Part shown: piece after piece, positions 25,701 through 34,279 of the stretch
How the letters are laid out: the number at the start of each line of letters is the position of its first letter
Position numbering within the stretch: the stretch's first letter is position 1
Assembly: GCA_910584095.1 (NCBI GenBank)
Contig: CAJTYU010000010.1
Span: forward strand, 1-64,000
Source: an uncultured Dorea sp.
Lineage (GTDB): Bacteria; Bacillota; Clostridia; Lachnospirales; Lachnospiraceae
Length of the DNA: 64,000 nt
Reading direction: 5' to 3'
The notes under the pieces: model-generated
Seen by the model: the letters and a program-made list of their open reading frames with translations, nothing else
Told to the model about the DNA's origin: nothing
Databases searched by the model: none
Program-made: the position numbers and the translations under genes

Positions 25701-25830
25701 CGTCATCCGGGCGGCCATGATGCAGATGGGAATTGCCGGAGACGATAGCTGGGGTTCGCCAACCCATCCGGAATATCTGATTCATGCAGATAAACGGTTA
25801 GAATTTACTTTCCGTTTTCGAGGAATTTAA
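22732..25830 (+). CDS. lacZ: Beta-galactosidase, GH2 family
   Basis: 1032 residues, close to E. coli LacZ (1023). Order of domains: jelly-roll sugar-binding domain (FSYGRNLNETI onwards), immunoglobulin-like linker, barrel, then the C-terminal beta-galactosidase small-chain domain (YRYGGVEMI to the end). Acid/base Glu469 lies in WSCGNESYGG and nucleophile Glu536 in CCEYTHAMGNS; the barrel strand NAIRTCHYPNDSP is typical. No signal peptide, so it acts in the cytoplasm and releases galactose from short galactosides. The ATG at 22732 has AGGAGG six bases upstream; longer in-frame starts lack a ribosome site. It is divergent from the araC pair. Confidence 0.95.
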   Translation: MFNYNRIKDSTFYKDNVLPAHSDHVYFPNEECLRSGTNPFRYSLNGFWKFSYGRNLNETITGFEKADFNCRGWSDIRVPAHIQMEGYDVPAYVNTQYPWDGREDIWDGEIPSEFNPTASYVKYFHVPEHMRGQTLYISFQGVESGMALWLNGQYVGYSEDSFTPSDFDLTPYLVDGENKLALQVYKWTSGSWAEDQDFYRFSGIFRDVYLYTKPEVHIDDLKIQTLLDDSYAKGELKIDVKARGTGKVQLVLSEMPLYRFPGSTMTDLGEDLNKEFAKAEFSLAEGEGRLTLPISGMKLWSAEEPNLYELLLTVLDEKGRVTEVIAEGVGFRRFELKDRLMCLNGKRIVFKGANRHEFSSKAGRVPQPDELLLDIVTMKRYNINAIRTCHYPNDSPLYRLCDVYGLYLIDETNMETHGSWDAVMRGGGCELAIPGDKPQWEAALLDRVNSIYQRDKNHPSILIWSCGNESYGGLVIKKMSDKFRALDDTRLVHYEGVFHDRRYNDTSDMESQMYTPVSTIKSFLSKHRDKPFICCEYTHAMGNSCGAMHKYTELTDTEPLYQGGFIWDYIDQTITKKNRYGEDFQAYGGDFGERPTDYNFSANGIVYGGNRAPSPKMQEVKFNYQNITAEPGRDTVLVKNKNLFVNTDAYRCVVTLARNGVLLKQAELLTAVPPLSEQEYALPIDAPKQPGEYAVTVSFRLKADVLWADAGHEIAFGQHVYTISEDNAQKGYICTKPVKVIKGKVNIGIKGENFDVLFSYLSGGMVSYRYGGVEMIESIPKPNFWRSPVDNDEGNGMPMVYGQWKLASLYLSHKSFIVPEQKGYDPGDPKLEVHKTHASVTYSYVLPTTPATYCQVRYTVYGDGTIETTLIHDPIKELADMPEFGMIMKINADYNQLEWYGMGPEETYADRRMGAKLGIYRNQVSDNVADYIVPQETGNKVGVRWAKITDKLGRGLLFEGDGMNFSALPWTPHEMENARHPYELPPIHYTVIRAAMMQMGIAGDDSWGSPTHPEYLIHADKRLEFTFRFRGI

Positions 25831-25883
25831 GAAGGGTATCACCGAGGTCAAAAGACCTTGTTCCCCAACATCATGAACTAAAC

Positions 25884-25930
25884 AAGGGAAGACCGGCGCT
25901 TATTTACTGCCGGCCTTCCCTTATTTTATT
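25884..25930 (+). terminator. Bidirectional terminator between GH2 and the AI-2E-type gene
   Basis: Arms 25884-25897 and 25909-25922 pair over 14 bases with one mismatch, and TTATTTTATT follows on the plus strand. The minus strand side is also T-rich. Confidence 0.8.
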
Positions 25931-25966
25931 CATAATTCATATACCGCAATACTGCACGGTTTTCGC

Positions 25967-27115
25967 CTATTCCTTATTCCGGTTCCGCAGGCTTAGGATT
26001 CCTTCCACAAGAATCTCCACATCGTCCAAAATATAGTCAAAGGCTCCCGCCTTGTATAGATTCATCACAATCAATCCCACAGGCACGGCAAAAATCATCC
26101 CAAGCACACTGCCGAGCCTGTATCCCACATACAAGAGAAACAGTGTATACAATGGATTTAACCCCATGCTGTCTCCTACCAGCTTAGGCTGGATTAACTG
26201 TCTCACCAGCTGGCTCACGCCATAAATAACCACCAGCGCCGCCACCATCCGGTAATCTCCTACCAGAAATTTGTAGACCGCCCAAGGAATTAAGGCCGTC
26301 CCTGTTCCGAAGAAAGGCAGGAAATCTAAAAATGCAATTCCTAGCGCCAGCAGAATGGAAAAATGAACCCCGCTCATCAAAAACCCCGCCAGTAAGATTA
26401 CAAACACCACTGCCATAATCTTAAACTGTGCTTTAAAATATCCTCCCACCGCATATTTTAGATTATCCGCCACCATACTCATCCGACTGGTAACCGGTTC
26501 AGGGACTACTCTCTTTATCCATAGATTCAAACTTTCTTTCTCAGAAATAAAAAAGTAAGCCGATACAAACGCCACAATCATTCCAACTAGAATCGACGGA
26601 ATCCTCTTCGCCATGTTTCCGGCAACTGTAATGGTCGGCTCTCCAATCTGGCTAATCATCGTTCCAATCGTCTGATCCAGATTACTGACCAGCGAACGCC
26701 ACCCATTCTGCACCTCTTTGGGCAGACGGGAGAAAAATTCCGATCCCTTGCTTCCGATCTGGACGAATCCCGTTTCCAATTCCTCATACATCTCCGGAAA
26801 GTTGTCGATCAGCGACAAAACCTCTTTCCATATCCTGCTGCCGAGCAGATAGATTACTCCGATACAGACTGCCAGCACAAGGATAATCGTGATAGCCGAG
26901 CCGAGCTTTTTCATAATCCGCAGTCGTTTTTCCAGAAATATCACCAGCGGTCCCGCAATAACTGAAAGAATCCATCCGATTACAAAGGGCATAAAATAAA
27001 AGATCGCTTTCAATCCAAAATATACAAATAAAATCGTTGCACTGAGACTGAAAAGGAGGCTTACCGCAACCTTCCAGTAAGGTCTGTTATCTCCAAGCTG
27101 TTCCTTAATCCCCAT
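25967..27115 (-). CDS. AI-2E (YtvI/PerM-like) family membrane protein
   Basis: About 382 residues. Hydrophobic helices near the start (VSLLFSLSATILFVYFGLKA, FVIGWILSVIAGPLVIFLEK) are followed by a soluble loop, then a cluster in the second half with the family-typical GVHFSILLALGIAFLDFLPFFGTG region. The family contains transporters and sporulation-linked proteins such as YtvI; the substrate is unknown. The ATG at 27115 has AGAGGTG in front, whereas the longer frame overlaps engB. It follows engB by 17 bases. Confidence 0.85.
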   Translation of the reverse strand: MGIKEQLGDNRPYWKVAVSLLFSLSATILFVYFGLKAIFYFMPFVIGWILSVIAGPLVIFLEKRLRIMKKLGSAITIILVLAVCIGVIYLLGSRIWKEVLSLIDNFPEMYEELETGFVQIGSKGSEFFSRLPKEVQNGWRSLVSNLDQTIGTMISQIGEPTITVAGNMAKRIPSILVGMIVAFVSAYFFISEKESLNLWIKRVVPEPVTSRMSMVADNLKYAVGGYFKAQFKIMAVVFVILLAGFLMSGVHFSILLALGIAFLDFLPFFGTGTALIPWAVYKFLVGDYRMVAALVVIYGVSQLVRQLIQPKLVGDSMGLNPLYTLFLLYVGYRLGSVLGMIFAVPVGLIVMNLYKAGAFDYILDDVEILVEGILSLRNRNKE

Positions 27116-27132
27116 AATCCGCACCTCTATCC

Positions 27133-27747
27133 CTATGCTTCTTCTCCCTCTAATTCTTCCTTTAATCCGCAAAGCTCCTCGGCAAGTTCCCATATTTCAT
27201 CTCTGCCCTGTTTTGTCACCGCGGAAAACGGAATCAAAACAACGTCCGGCCCAAGTCCAAGACCCTGTCTTACAGCCTTGATATGCTTTGCCCTCTGGCT
27301 CCTTTTCAGCTTATCCAGCTTTGTAGCAATGATAATCGGCTGATACCCCTGAGAAAGAATCCAGTCATACATCTGCTTATCATTAGCCGAAGGGTCATGA
27401 CGGATATCAATCAAAAGGAATACGGCCCTTAGCTGCTTTGATCTGTGAAGATAACGTTCAATCATCTTCCCCCATTTCTGCTTCTCCCTCTCCGAAACCT
27501 TCGCGTAGCCATATCCCGGAAGATCCACCAGATACAGTTCTTTATTGATATTATAGAAATTAATTGTCTGCGTCTTACCCGGAGTGGAAGAAATTCTTGC
27601 AAAGGACTTACGATTCATCAGGCCGTTAATCAGCGAAGATTTTCCCACGTTGGATTTCCCCGCAAATGCAATTTCCGGAAGCATATTGTCTGGAAGCTTA
27701 CTGGTAATTCCACAGACAGTCTCCAATTCCAAACTTCGAATAATCAT
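27133..27747 (-). CDS. engB: Ribosome-biogenesis GTPase EngB/YsxC
   Basis: 204 residues. G1 is GKSNVGKSSL, G2 lies around SSTPGKTQT, G3 is DLPGYG and G4 is TKLDK, with the closing SAVTKQG as G5. EngB is needed for assembly of the large ribosomal subunit. It sits directly downstream of lon, a common arrangement in Firmicutes, with 27 bases between. Length is normal. Confidence 0.96.
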   Translation of the reverse strand: MIIRSLELETVCGITSKLPDNMLPEIAFAGKSNVGKSSLINGLMNRKSFARISSTPGKTQTINFYNINKELYLVDLPGYGYAKVSEREKQKWGKMIERYLHRSKQLRAVFLLIDIRHDPSANDKQMYDWILSQGYQPIIIATKLDKLKRSQRAKHIKAVRQGLGLGPDVVLIPFSAVTKQGRDEIWELAEELCGLKEELEGEEA

Positions 27748-27774
27748 ATATCTCTACCTCTTTTCTTCCTCAGA

Positions 27775-30117
27775 CTATTCATTGCAAAATGCGGTTTTTA
27801 ATACCTCTTCCATTCTAGCCGCCGGCAAGATCTCCATTCCTTTCGTAATCTCAGAAGACAGCTCTTCCACATCCCTTACGTTCTCCTCTGGAATCAGAAC
27901 GGTCTTAATTCCGGCGCTCTTTGCCGCTAGAAGCTTCTCCTTCAATCCTCCGATCGGCAGCACGCGGCCCCTGAGCGTAATCTCCCCGGTCATAGCCACA
28001 TCCGCTCTGACCTTTTGCCCGGTTATAGCCGAGAGCATGGCTGTCGCCATGGTAATGCCGGCAGAAGGGCCGTCCTTTGGCACCGCCCCTTCCGGAATAT
28101 GGATATGAATATCATGCTTTGTGAAAAAATCTTCTTCAATTCCATACTCGTCTCCCACAGAACGGATATAACTGACTCCCGTTCTTGCAGATTCCTTCAT
28201 CACGTCTCCAAGCTGTCCGGTCAAGATAATTTCTCCTTTGCCAGGCATGACGTTTACCTCAATCTGCAGCGTATCGCCGCCTACGCTGGTCCATGCCAGT
28301 CCCCGCACAATACCTATTTCATCGATCTGGTTTGCCATCTGGTACAGATATTTCTCCTTGCCCAGATATTTATGCAGATTATTCTCTGTTACACGGACTC
28401 TCTCTTTTCCATCCTCCAAAATCTCCTTCGCCGTCTTACGGCAGATATCCCCAATCTTGCGTTCTAACTGGCGGACTCCCGCCTCTTTTGTATAATTTTT
28501 TGCGATTTTCCACACAACGCCCTTGCTGATGCTAAGCTGTTCCGGCCGTATTCCATGCTTTTCAAGCTGCTTGGGAATCAGATGCTCTATGGCAATATGG
28601 GCCTTCTCATTTTCCGTATAGCTGCTGATTTCAATTACTTCCATACGGTCAAGCAGCGGCCGCGGAATCGTCTGCAGGGTATTCGCAGTTGTCACGAATA
28701 GTACCTCCGACAAATCCATGGGAACCTCCAGATAGTGATCCCGGAATTTTACGTTCTGCTCGCTGTCTAACACCTCAAGAAGCGCCGAGAAAGTATCTCC
28801 CTTGTAATCGTTGCTTACTTTATCAATCTCATCCAATAGCATCAGAGGATTCTTCACCCCGGCGCTCCTTAAACCATTTGCAATCCTGCCAGGCATAGCG
28901 CCCACATAGGTCTTTCTGTGTCCTCTGATCTCCGCCTCGTCCCGGACTCCCCCCAGGGAAATACGCACATAAGGCTTCTTTAGAGCCTTAGCAAGGGACT
29001 TTGCAATGGATGTCTTGCCGGTTCCCGGCGGTCCCACAAGGCACAAAATCGGACTGTCTCCCTTCTTTGTCAGCGCCCGGACCGCTAGAAATTCCAGCAC
29101 TCTCTCCTTTACCTTTTCCAGTCCATAATGTTCCTTATCCAGAATCTCCTTGGCGTAACCAATATCTCTGCTGTCCTTAACCGCCTTATTCCACGGCATT
29201 TCCAGCATCGTCTCAATATAGGTCCGTATCACGCCGTTCTCTGCCGAGCTGTTCATAGAGCTCTTAAACCTTCCAATCTCCTTGTACAGCTTTTCCTTCA
29301 CTTCCTTCGGCGCTTTCAGCTTATCCGTCAGCTCCCGAAATTCCTCCGCATCCGAAATCGTATCCTCTTCCCCAAGTTCTTCCCTAATCTGCTTCATTTG
29401 CTCTCTTAAAACATACTCTCTCTGATGCTTATCCACCCGTTCCTTTACCTTATTTTTGATTTCGTCCTTGATATCCATAACCTGAATCTCGTTGACAATC
29501 TTAAACGCCAGCAGATCATACCGTTTCAAAAGATCCCTCTCCTCCAGCACTGCCTGCAGATCCTTATAGCCCAGAGGTATGTTAGCCGCAATGGCGTCCA
29601 CAAGCTTTTTGAGATCTTTATAATCATTAATCTGTTTCAGCATATCTTTCGGATATTTGGGATGTCTTCCGATATAATCGTTATAAATCTCTTTCAATCC
29701 CCGGAGCATCGCCTTAATTCCCGGACTATTTTCCCCGCTCCCAAGCACCTCTTCTGTCCGGTCAATGTCCTCCAGCCGGACTGTCTGTGCAATCAGATAC
29801 GGATTCTCTGCCTCCAGCTCCTGTAACTTAGCCCTGTATTCACCGGATACCAGCACACGGAGAATGTTTTTAGGAAGCTTGATCACCTGCTTGATGGACG
29901 CAACACACCCTACCTGGTACAAATCCTTTTTTTCCGGATTATCAATATCCCCCTCCCGCTGGGCAGTCAGAAATATCTTCTGTCCTTCCTCCTCCATCGC
30001 TGCCGCCACCGCGCGGATAGAGCGGTCTCTGCTCACGTCAAAATGAACCACCATTTCCGGCAGGATGACCATTTCTCTTAACGCCGCCATAGGCATGCTG
30101 ATTGGTTCACTCATCAT
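27775..30117 (-). CDS. lon: ATP-dependent protease La
   Basis: 780 residues with the full Lon layout: N-terminal substrate domain (ALREMVILPEMVVHFDVSR), a coiled middle part, the AAA+ module with Walker A GPPGTGKT and LLDEIDKV, and the C-terminal protease domain with the catalytic Ser in PKDGPSAGIT and a conserved Lys in LPIGGLKEKLLA. It degrades misfolded and regulatory proteins in the cytoplasm. It lies between clpX and engB on the same strand. No CIRCE or CtsR-type repeat was seen in front. Confidence 0.97.
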   Translation of the reverse strand: MMSEPISMPMAALREMVILPEMVVHFDVSRDRSIRAVAAAMEEEGQKIFLTAQREGDIDNPEKKDLYQVGCVASIKQVIKLPKNILRVLVSGEYRAKLQELEAENPYLIAQTVRLEDIDRTEEVLGSGENSPGIKAMLRGLKEIYNDYIGRHPKYPKDMLKQINDYKDLKKLVDAIAANIPLGYKDLQAVLEERDLLKRYDLLAFKIVNEIQVMDIKDEIKNKVKERVDKHQREYVLREQMKQIREELGEEDTISDAEEFRELTDKLKAPKEVKEKLYKEIGRFKSSMNSSAENGVIRTYIETMLEMPWNKAVKDSRDIGYAKEILDKEHYGLEKVKERVLEFLAVRALTKKGDSPILCLVGPPGTGKTSIAKSLAKALKKPYVRISLGGVRDEAEIRGHRKTYVGAMPGRIANGLRSAGVKNPLMLLDEIDKVSNDYKGDTFSALLEVLDSEQNVKFRDHYLEVPMDLSEVLFVTTANTLQTIPRPLLDRMEVIEISSYTENEKAHIAIEHLIPKQLEKHGIRPEQLSISKGVVWKIAKNYTKEAGVRQLERKIGDICRKTAKEILEDGKERVRVTENNLHKYLGKEKYLYQMANQIDEIGIVRGLAWTSVGGDTLQIEVNVMPGKGEIILTGQLGDVMKESARTGVSYIRSVGDEYGIEEDFFTKHDIHIHIPEGAVPKDGPSAGITMATAMLSAITGQKVRADVAMTGEITLRGRVLPIGGLKEKLLAAKSAGIKTVLIPEENVRDVEELSSEITKGMEILPAARMEEVLKTAFCNE

Positions 30118-30161
30118 TTATCCTCTCCTGTCTTATACGCAAATATATCTACTAGATAAGC

Positions 30162-30188
30162 AAAGGGCGGAGTTCTGCTCCGCCTTTT
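30162..30188 (-). terminator. Hairpin terminator after clpX
   Basis: GGCGGAG (30166-30172) pairs with CTCCGCC (30178-30184) around a 5-base loop, flanked by A and T runs on both sides. It separates clpX from lon. Confidence 0.65.
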
Positions 30189-30189
30189 C

Positions 30190-31443
30190 TTATGCACTCT
30201 CTGTTTTCAAATCATGCCGTCCATAAACGGGGCCGCTCGCCCCTTCAACCGTCTTCTTTGTAATTCGGCATGTCTTAAGGGAATCATCCGACGGCGCATG
30301 ATACATGGTATCCATCATAGTATTCTCCATAATTGCACGTAATCCTCTGGCCCCCGTTCTCCTCTTAAGGGATGTCTCGGCAATAGCATCCAACGCCTCC
30401 GAATCAAATAAAAGCTCTACCCCGTCCAGCTCCAGCATCTTCTGATACTGCTTCACAATCGCATTCTTCGGCTCTGTCAAAATCCGAACCAACGCTTTCT
30501 TATCCAGCATCTCAAGAGAAACTGTTACGGGAACACGGCCCACCAGTTCCGGAATCAGACCAAACTTTACCAAATCCTGAGGAAGCGCCTGCTTTAACAG
30601 GCGGTCTACGTTATCCTCATGCTTCTGTGCAATCTCCTGATTAAATCCAATAGACTTCTTATCAATACGGGTTTCAATGATTTTATCCAGTCCTTCAAAC
30701 GCCCCTCCGCAGATAAATAAGATATTTGTCGTATCTATCTGAATCAGTTCCTGATGCGGATGCTTCCTTCCGCCCTGGGGCGGCACGCTTGCAATCGTTC
30801 CTTCCAAGATCTTTAACAGCGCCTGCTGTACTCCCTCTCCGGAAACATCTCTTGTAATCGAAGGATTCTCAGACTTCCTCGTTATCTTGTCTATCTCGTC
30901 AATATAAATAATGCCATACTCCGCCCGCTCAATGTCTCCATCCGCCGCCTGAATAATCTTAAGCAGTATGTTCTCCACATCCTCTCCTACATAACCCGCT
31001 TCCGTTAGTGCAGTTGCATCCGCGATCGCGAAGGGAACGTTCAGAATCCTTGCAAGCGACTGTGCAAGCAGCGTCTTGCCGCACCCGGTAGGACCAAGCA
31101 TCAAAATATTACTTTTATTCAGTTCCACGCCCAAATCCTTCTGGGCCTTAATCCTCTTATAGTGATTGTACACCGCCACAGACAAAACCTTCTTCGCCTG
31201 CTCCTGGCCAATCACATATTCATCCAGAAAAGCTTTAATCTCCTCTGGTTTAAACAAAGTAATCCCGTCAAACGGACTGCCGCTTTCCTCATACTCAAGT
31301 TCCTCTTCCAATATCTCTGTGCAGACCTCGATACATTCATCACAGATAAATGCTCCTTCCGGTCCCGCGATCAATTTGCGAACCTGTGCCTGAGATTTGT
31401 TGCAGAAGGAACATCTGACATACTCTTCATTTCTCCCTGCCAT
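30190..31443 (-). CDS. clpX: Clp protease ATP-binding subunit ClpX
   Basis: 417 residues. The N-terminal zinc domain (CSFCNKSQ ... CDECIEVC) precedes the AAA+ module with Walker A GPTGCGKT, GYVGEDVEN and IIYIDEIDKI. ClpX unfolds tagged proteins and feeds them to ClpP. GAGAGGAG lies before the ATG. It is downstream of clpP with a 77-base gap that contains a hairpin. Confidence 0.97.
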   Translation of the reverse strand: MAGRNEEYVRCSFCNKSQAQVRKLIAGPEGAFICDECIEVCTEILEEELEYEESGSPFDGITLFKPEEIKAFLDEYVIGQEQAKKVLSVAVYNHYKRIKAQKDLGVELNKSNILMLGPTGCGKTLLAQSLARILNVPFAIADATALTEAGYVGEDVENILLKIIQAADGDIERAEYGIIYIDEIDKITRKSENPSITRDVSGEGVQQALLKILEGTIASVPPQGGRKHPHQELIQIDTTNILFICGGAFEGLDKIIETRIDKKSIGFNQEIAQKHEDNVDRLLKQALPQDLVKFGLIPELVGRVPVTVSLEMLDKKALVRILTEPKNAIVKQYQKMLELDGVELLFDSEALDAIAETSLKRRTGARGLRAIMENTMMDTMYHAPSDDSLKTCRITKKTVEGASGPVYGRHDLKTESA

Positions 31444-31478
31444 TACTTTCTCCTCTCAAAGAATAAATTAACTCACAC

Positions 31479-31505
31479 GGCGCAGCCCGCCATGCGTGCT
31501 GCGCC
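31479..31505 (-). other. Hairpin between clpP and clpX
   Basis: An 8-bp GC-rich stem (GGCGCAGC 31479-31486, GCTGCGCC 31498-31505) without a T run. It is more likely an RNA-processing or stability element than a terminator. Confidence 0.45.
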
Positions 31506-31520
31506 TTATGCACGAAGTGC

Positions 31521-32105
31521 TTATCTGCGGTTTGTAATTACCTCATCAATCAAGCCGTATTCCTTCGCCTCTTCTGCAGTCATAAAATTATCCCGCTCCG
31601 TATCTATACGGATTACATCCAATGGCTGCCCTGTATTTTCAGAAAGAATCTGATTCAGTCTGGTACGCGTCCGCAGAATATGTTCCGCGGCAATCTGAAT
31701 CTCCGTCGCCTGCCCTCTGGCTCCGCCGGAAGGCTGATGAATCATAATTTCTGAATTTGGCATCGCAAAACGCTTGCCTTTCTTTCCGCCTGACAAAAGG
31801 AAAGAACCCATGCTTGCAGCCATACCCATACAGTAAGTCGCCACATCGCACTTAATGTACTGCATCGTATCATAAATCGCCAGACCCGCTGTCACAGAAC
31901 CACCTGGACTATTGATATACAGATGGATATCCTTCTCCGGATCTTCTGCCTCCAGAAACAGAAGCTGCGCTACAATTATGTTAGCCGCCACATCCGTAAC
32001 CTCTTCCCCCAGAAAAATAATCCTGTCCTTTAACAATCTGGAATAAATGTCATAAGAACGTTCTCCGCGGCTTGTCTGCTCAATGACGTAAGGTACTAAA
32101 CTCAT
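31521..32105 (-). CDS. clpP: Clp protease proteolytic subunit
   Basis: 194 residues, the standard length. Catalytic Ser lies in GMAASMGSFLL, His in SEIMIHQPSGG, and Asp in RIDTERDNFMTAEEA. The start MSLVPYVIEQTSRGERSYDIYS is typical of ClpP1. AGGAGG precedes the ATG. It follows tig by 16 bases, so the two share a transcript. Confidence 0.98.
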   Translation of the reverse strand: MSLVPYVIEQTSRGERSYDIYSRLLKDRIIFLGEEVTDVAANIIVAQLLFLEAEDPEKDIHLYINSPGGSVTAGLAIYDTMQYIKCDVATYCMGMAASMGSFLLSGGKKGKRFAMPNSEIMIHQPSGGARGQATEIQIAAEHILRTRTRLNQILSENTGQPLDVIRIDTERDNFMTAEEAKEYGLIDEVITNRR

Positions 32106-32121
32106 GTAAATGCCTCCTGCT

Positions 32122-33408
32122 CTATTTTTCTACTGCATTATCCGCTATCAGAGTAATAGCCTCCTGAACAGCAATATCTGTCTTCATCTGCTTTAACTCT
32201 TCCTCGCCCATAAGGTCTTTCAGCTTATCGGCTTCCATGCGGTAATTCTCTGCCATCTTTGCAATCTCTTCCTCAAGCTTCTCCTCAGAGGTCTCAATAT
32301 TCTCCGCCTTAACAACCGCTTCCAGAACCAGACGAGTCTCAATGCGCTTTTGCGCCTGCGGACGCATCTCTTCCTCCATCTTCTCTTTCGTCATACCTGT
32401 AATCTGGCTGTACTGTTCAAGACTGAGTCCCTGATACTGGAGATTTTGTGCAAACTCATTCACCATCATGTGAACCTGCTCGTCAATCATCGCGTCAGGA
32501 ATCTCCATGGACGCATTGGCAACAGCCTTTTCAACTGCCTGATCTTCCTTCTGCTCTCTGGCGTCCTTTTCCTTCTGTTCTTTAATCTTAACCTCTAAAT
32601 CCGCTTTATATTCATCCAATGTATCGAAATCTGAAACTTCAGATGCAAATTCATCATCAATCTCCGGAATCTCTTTGGTCTTAATCTCATGAACCACACA
32701 CTTGAATACGGCGTCTTTGCCCTTCAGTTCTTCTGCATGGTAATCCTCCGGAAACGTAACCTTAACTTCCACTTCCTTCTCCGGCTCTGCCCCTACAAGC
32801 TGTTCTTCAAATCCTGGAATAAAAGAACCCGAACCAATCGTCAGCGGATAGTTCTCACTTTTACCGCCTTCAAATGCCTCTCCGTCAACATAGCCGTCAA
32901 AATCAAGGATCACATCATCGCCGTCCTGAACCCCTCGGTCCTCTACCGTAACCGTCCTTGCATTCTTCTCAGCCTCTTCCTCCACCTTCGCATCAACTTC
33001 TTCCGGCGTAACTTCCACGGAAACCGCGTCTACCTCCATGCCTTTATACTCTCCCAGAGTAACCTCCGGCTTTAAAGCGACTTCTGCGGTAAAGACAAAT
33101 ACTTCACCCTTCCCGATCTGCTCAATGTCAATAACCGGACGCGACACAATCTCCAGATCAGAGTTCTTAACCTCTTCCTCATATGCCTTTGGAATCACTT
33201 CGTTTGCCGCATCATCATAAAAAATCTCCGGCCCGTACATCTTCTCCACCATCTGGCGCGGAACTTTGCCCTTCCGGAATCCGGGGATGCTGATATTCTT
33301 CTTCTGCTTGTTGTAAGCGTTCTGCATCGCTTTTTCAAAATCACTGGCTGGAACCTCTATCGTAAGTTTCGCCATGTTTTTCTCTAACTTTTCCACCTGT
33401 AAACTCAT
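32122..33408 (-). CDS. tig: Trigger factor
   Basis: 428 residues: N-terminal ribosome-binding domain with the signature FRKGKVPR (residues near 44-51), a central FKBP-type peptidyl-prolyl isomerase domain (GVQDGDDVILDFDGYVDGEAF) and a C-terminal chaperone domain rich in charged helices. It folds nascent chains at the ribosome exit. AGGAGG precedes the ATG, and the gene heads the tig-clpP-clpX run. Confidence 0.97.
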   Translation of the reverse strand: MSLQVEKLEKNMAKLTIEVPASDFEKAMQNAYNKQKKNISIPGFRKGKVPRQMVEKMYGPEIFYDDAANEVIPKAYEEEVKNSDLEIVSRPVIDIEQIGKGEVFVFTAEVALKPEVTLGEYKGMEVDAVSVEVTPEEVDAKVEEEAEKNARTVTVEDRGVQDGDDVILDFDGYVDGEAFEGGKSENYPLTIGSGSFIPGFEEQLVGAEPEKEVEVKVTFPEDYHAEELKGKDAVFKCVVHEIKTKEIPEIDDEFASEVSDFDTLDEYKADLEVKIKEQKEKDAREQKEDQAVEKAVANASMEIPDAMIDEQVHMMVNEFAQNLQYQGLSLEQYSQITGMTKEKMEEEMRPQAQKRIETRLVLEAVVKAENIETSEEKLEEEIAKMAENYRMEADKLKDLMGEEELKQMKTDIAVQEAITLIADNAVEK

Positions 33409-33525
33409 TGCTATTTCCTCCTAGTTATTATCCTGTTCTCCAGAAACAGAAGAACAGATAGTCTACTTATATACATGCAAATAGAACTGCCGTCGGCAGA
33501 CCGCACACATTACACTCGTTTTACA

Positions 33526-33554
33526 AGTATAACACAAACCTTTTCGCTTGGCTA
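33526..33554 (-). promoter_or_regulatory. Promoter of tig
   Basis: Minus strand TATACT (33526-33531) with TAGCCA 17 bases upstream (33549-33554). The leader holds a small CTGCCG/CGGCAG palindrome at 33488-33500. Confidence 0.5.
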
Positions 33555-33585
33555 GACTAACTTTTATCTTTTTATATGGAAACTA

Positions 33586-34134
33586 TTAACCGTAAAGAAT
33601 CGATTCTCCGATTTCTTCCGCCTTTTCCCGATCCACCAGCACGTCTACCAGCTTCAGGGCAAAATCAATGGCTGTCCCCATTCCACGGCTGGTAATGATA
33701 TTCCCGTCCAAAACTACCGGAACCTTTGTAATCACGGCGCCGGAAAGCTTATCTTCCACCGACGGATAGCATGCCGCTCTCTTCCCTTTCAAAAGACCCA
33801 GTCCTCCAAGAATACTTGGCGCCGCGCAGATTGCGGCCACATATCTTCCGCTCTCCGCAAAGTCCCTGATTACGCGCTTTACGCCTCCATGTTCATTCAG
33901 ATTCGCAGTTCCCGGCATTCCGCCCGGAAGAACCACCATATCAAACTCTGTAAAATCTACCTCGCCAAACAAATCCTCCGTCTGCACATGAATCCCATGC
34001 GCACCTTGAACCATATAGTCCTCCGTAATAGACACGGTGTCCACATAGACGCTTGCCCTTCTGAGTATATCCACAACTGTAAGACCTTCAATCTCTTCAA
34101 ATCCATCTGCTAATAGAACTGCTACTCTTTTCAT
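33586..34134 (-). CDS. DJ-1/PfpI-family protein
   Basis: 182 residues. The family nucleophile is Cys103 in AAICAAPSILG, the supporting acid lies in GFEEIEG (Glu14/Glu15), and the LPGGMPGT loop is present. Members act as deglycases, chaperones or redox sensors; this branch (YajL/ThiJ-like) is close to DJ-1 in length. GGAGG lies 6 bases before the ATG. It is divergent from the CYTH gene with about 145 bases between. Confidence 0.9.
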   Translation of the reverse strand: MKRVAVLLADGFEEIEGLTVVDILRRASVYVDTVSITEDYMVQGAHGIHVQTEDLFGEVDFTEFDMVVLPGGMPGTANLNEHGGVKRVIRDFAESGRYVAAICAAPSILGGLGLLKGKRAACYPSVEDKLSGAVITKVPVVLDGNIITSRGMGTAIDFALKLVDVLVDREKAEEIGESILYG

Positions 34135-34279
34135 CGCTGCCCTCCAATAATAAAAATAAGTAACTATGAATGTTCACTCTATTTTTTAATTTTAGCAAAC
34201 TACTATTAAAAATGCAATTGTTAGTGTACACTTATAGTAATAAGCTGCATAAAGAGGCAATTAGCAAGGAGGATTTACC

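Noticed and set aside
33409..33585. Heat-shock operator (CIRCE or CtsR repeat) before tig
   Set aside because: No matching inverted or heptad direct repeat is visible; only an ordinary promoter and a short palindrome.
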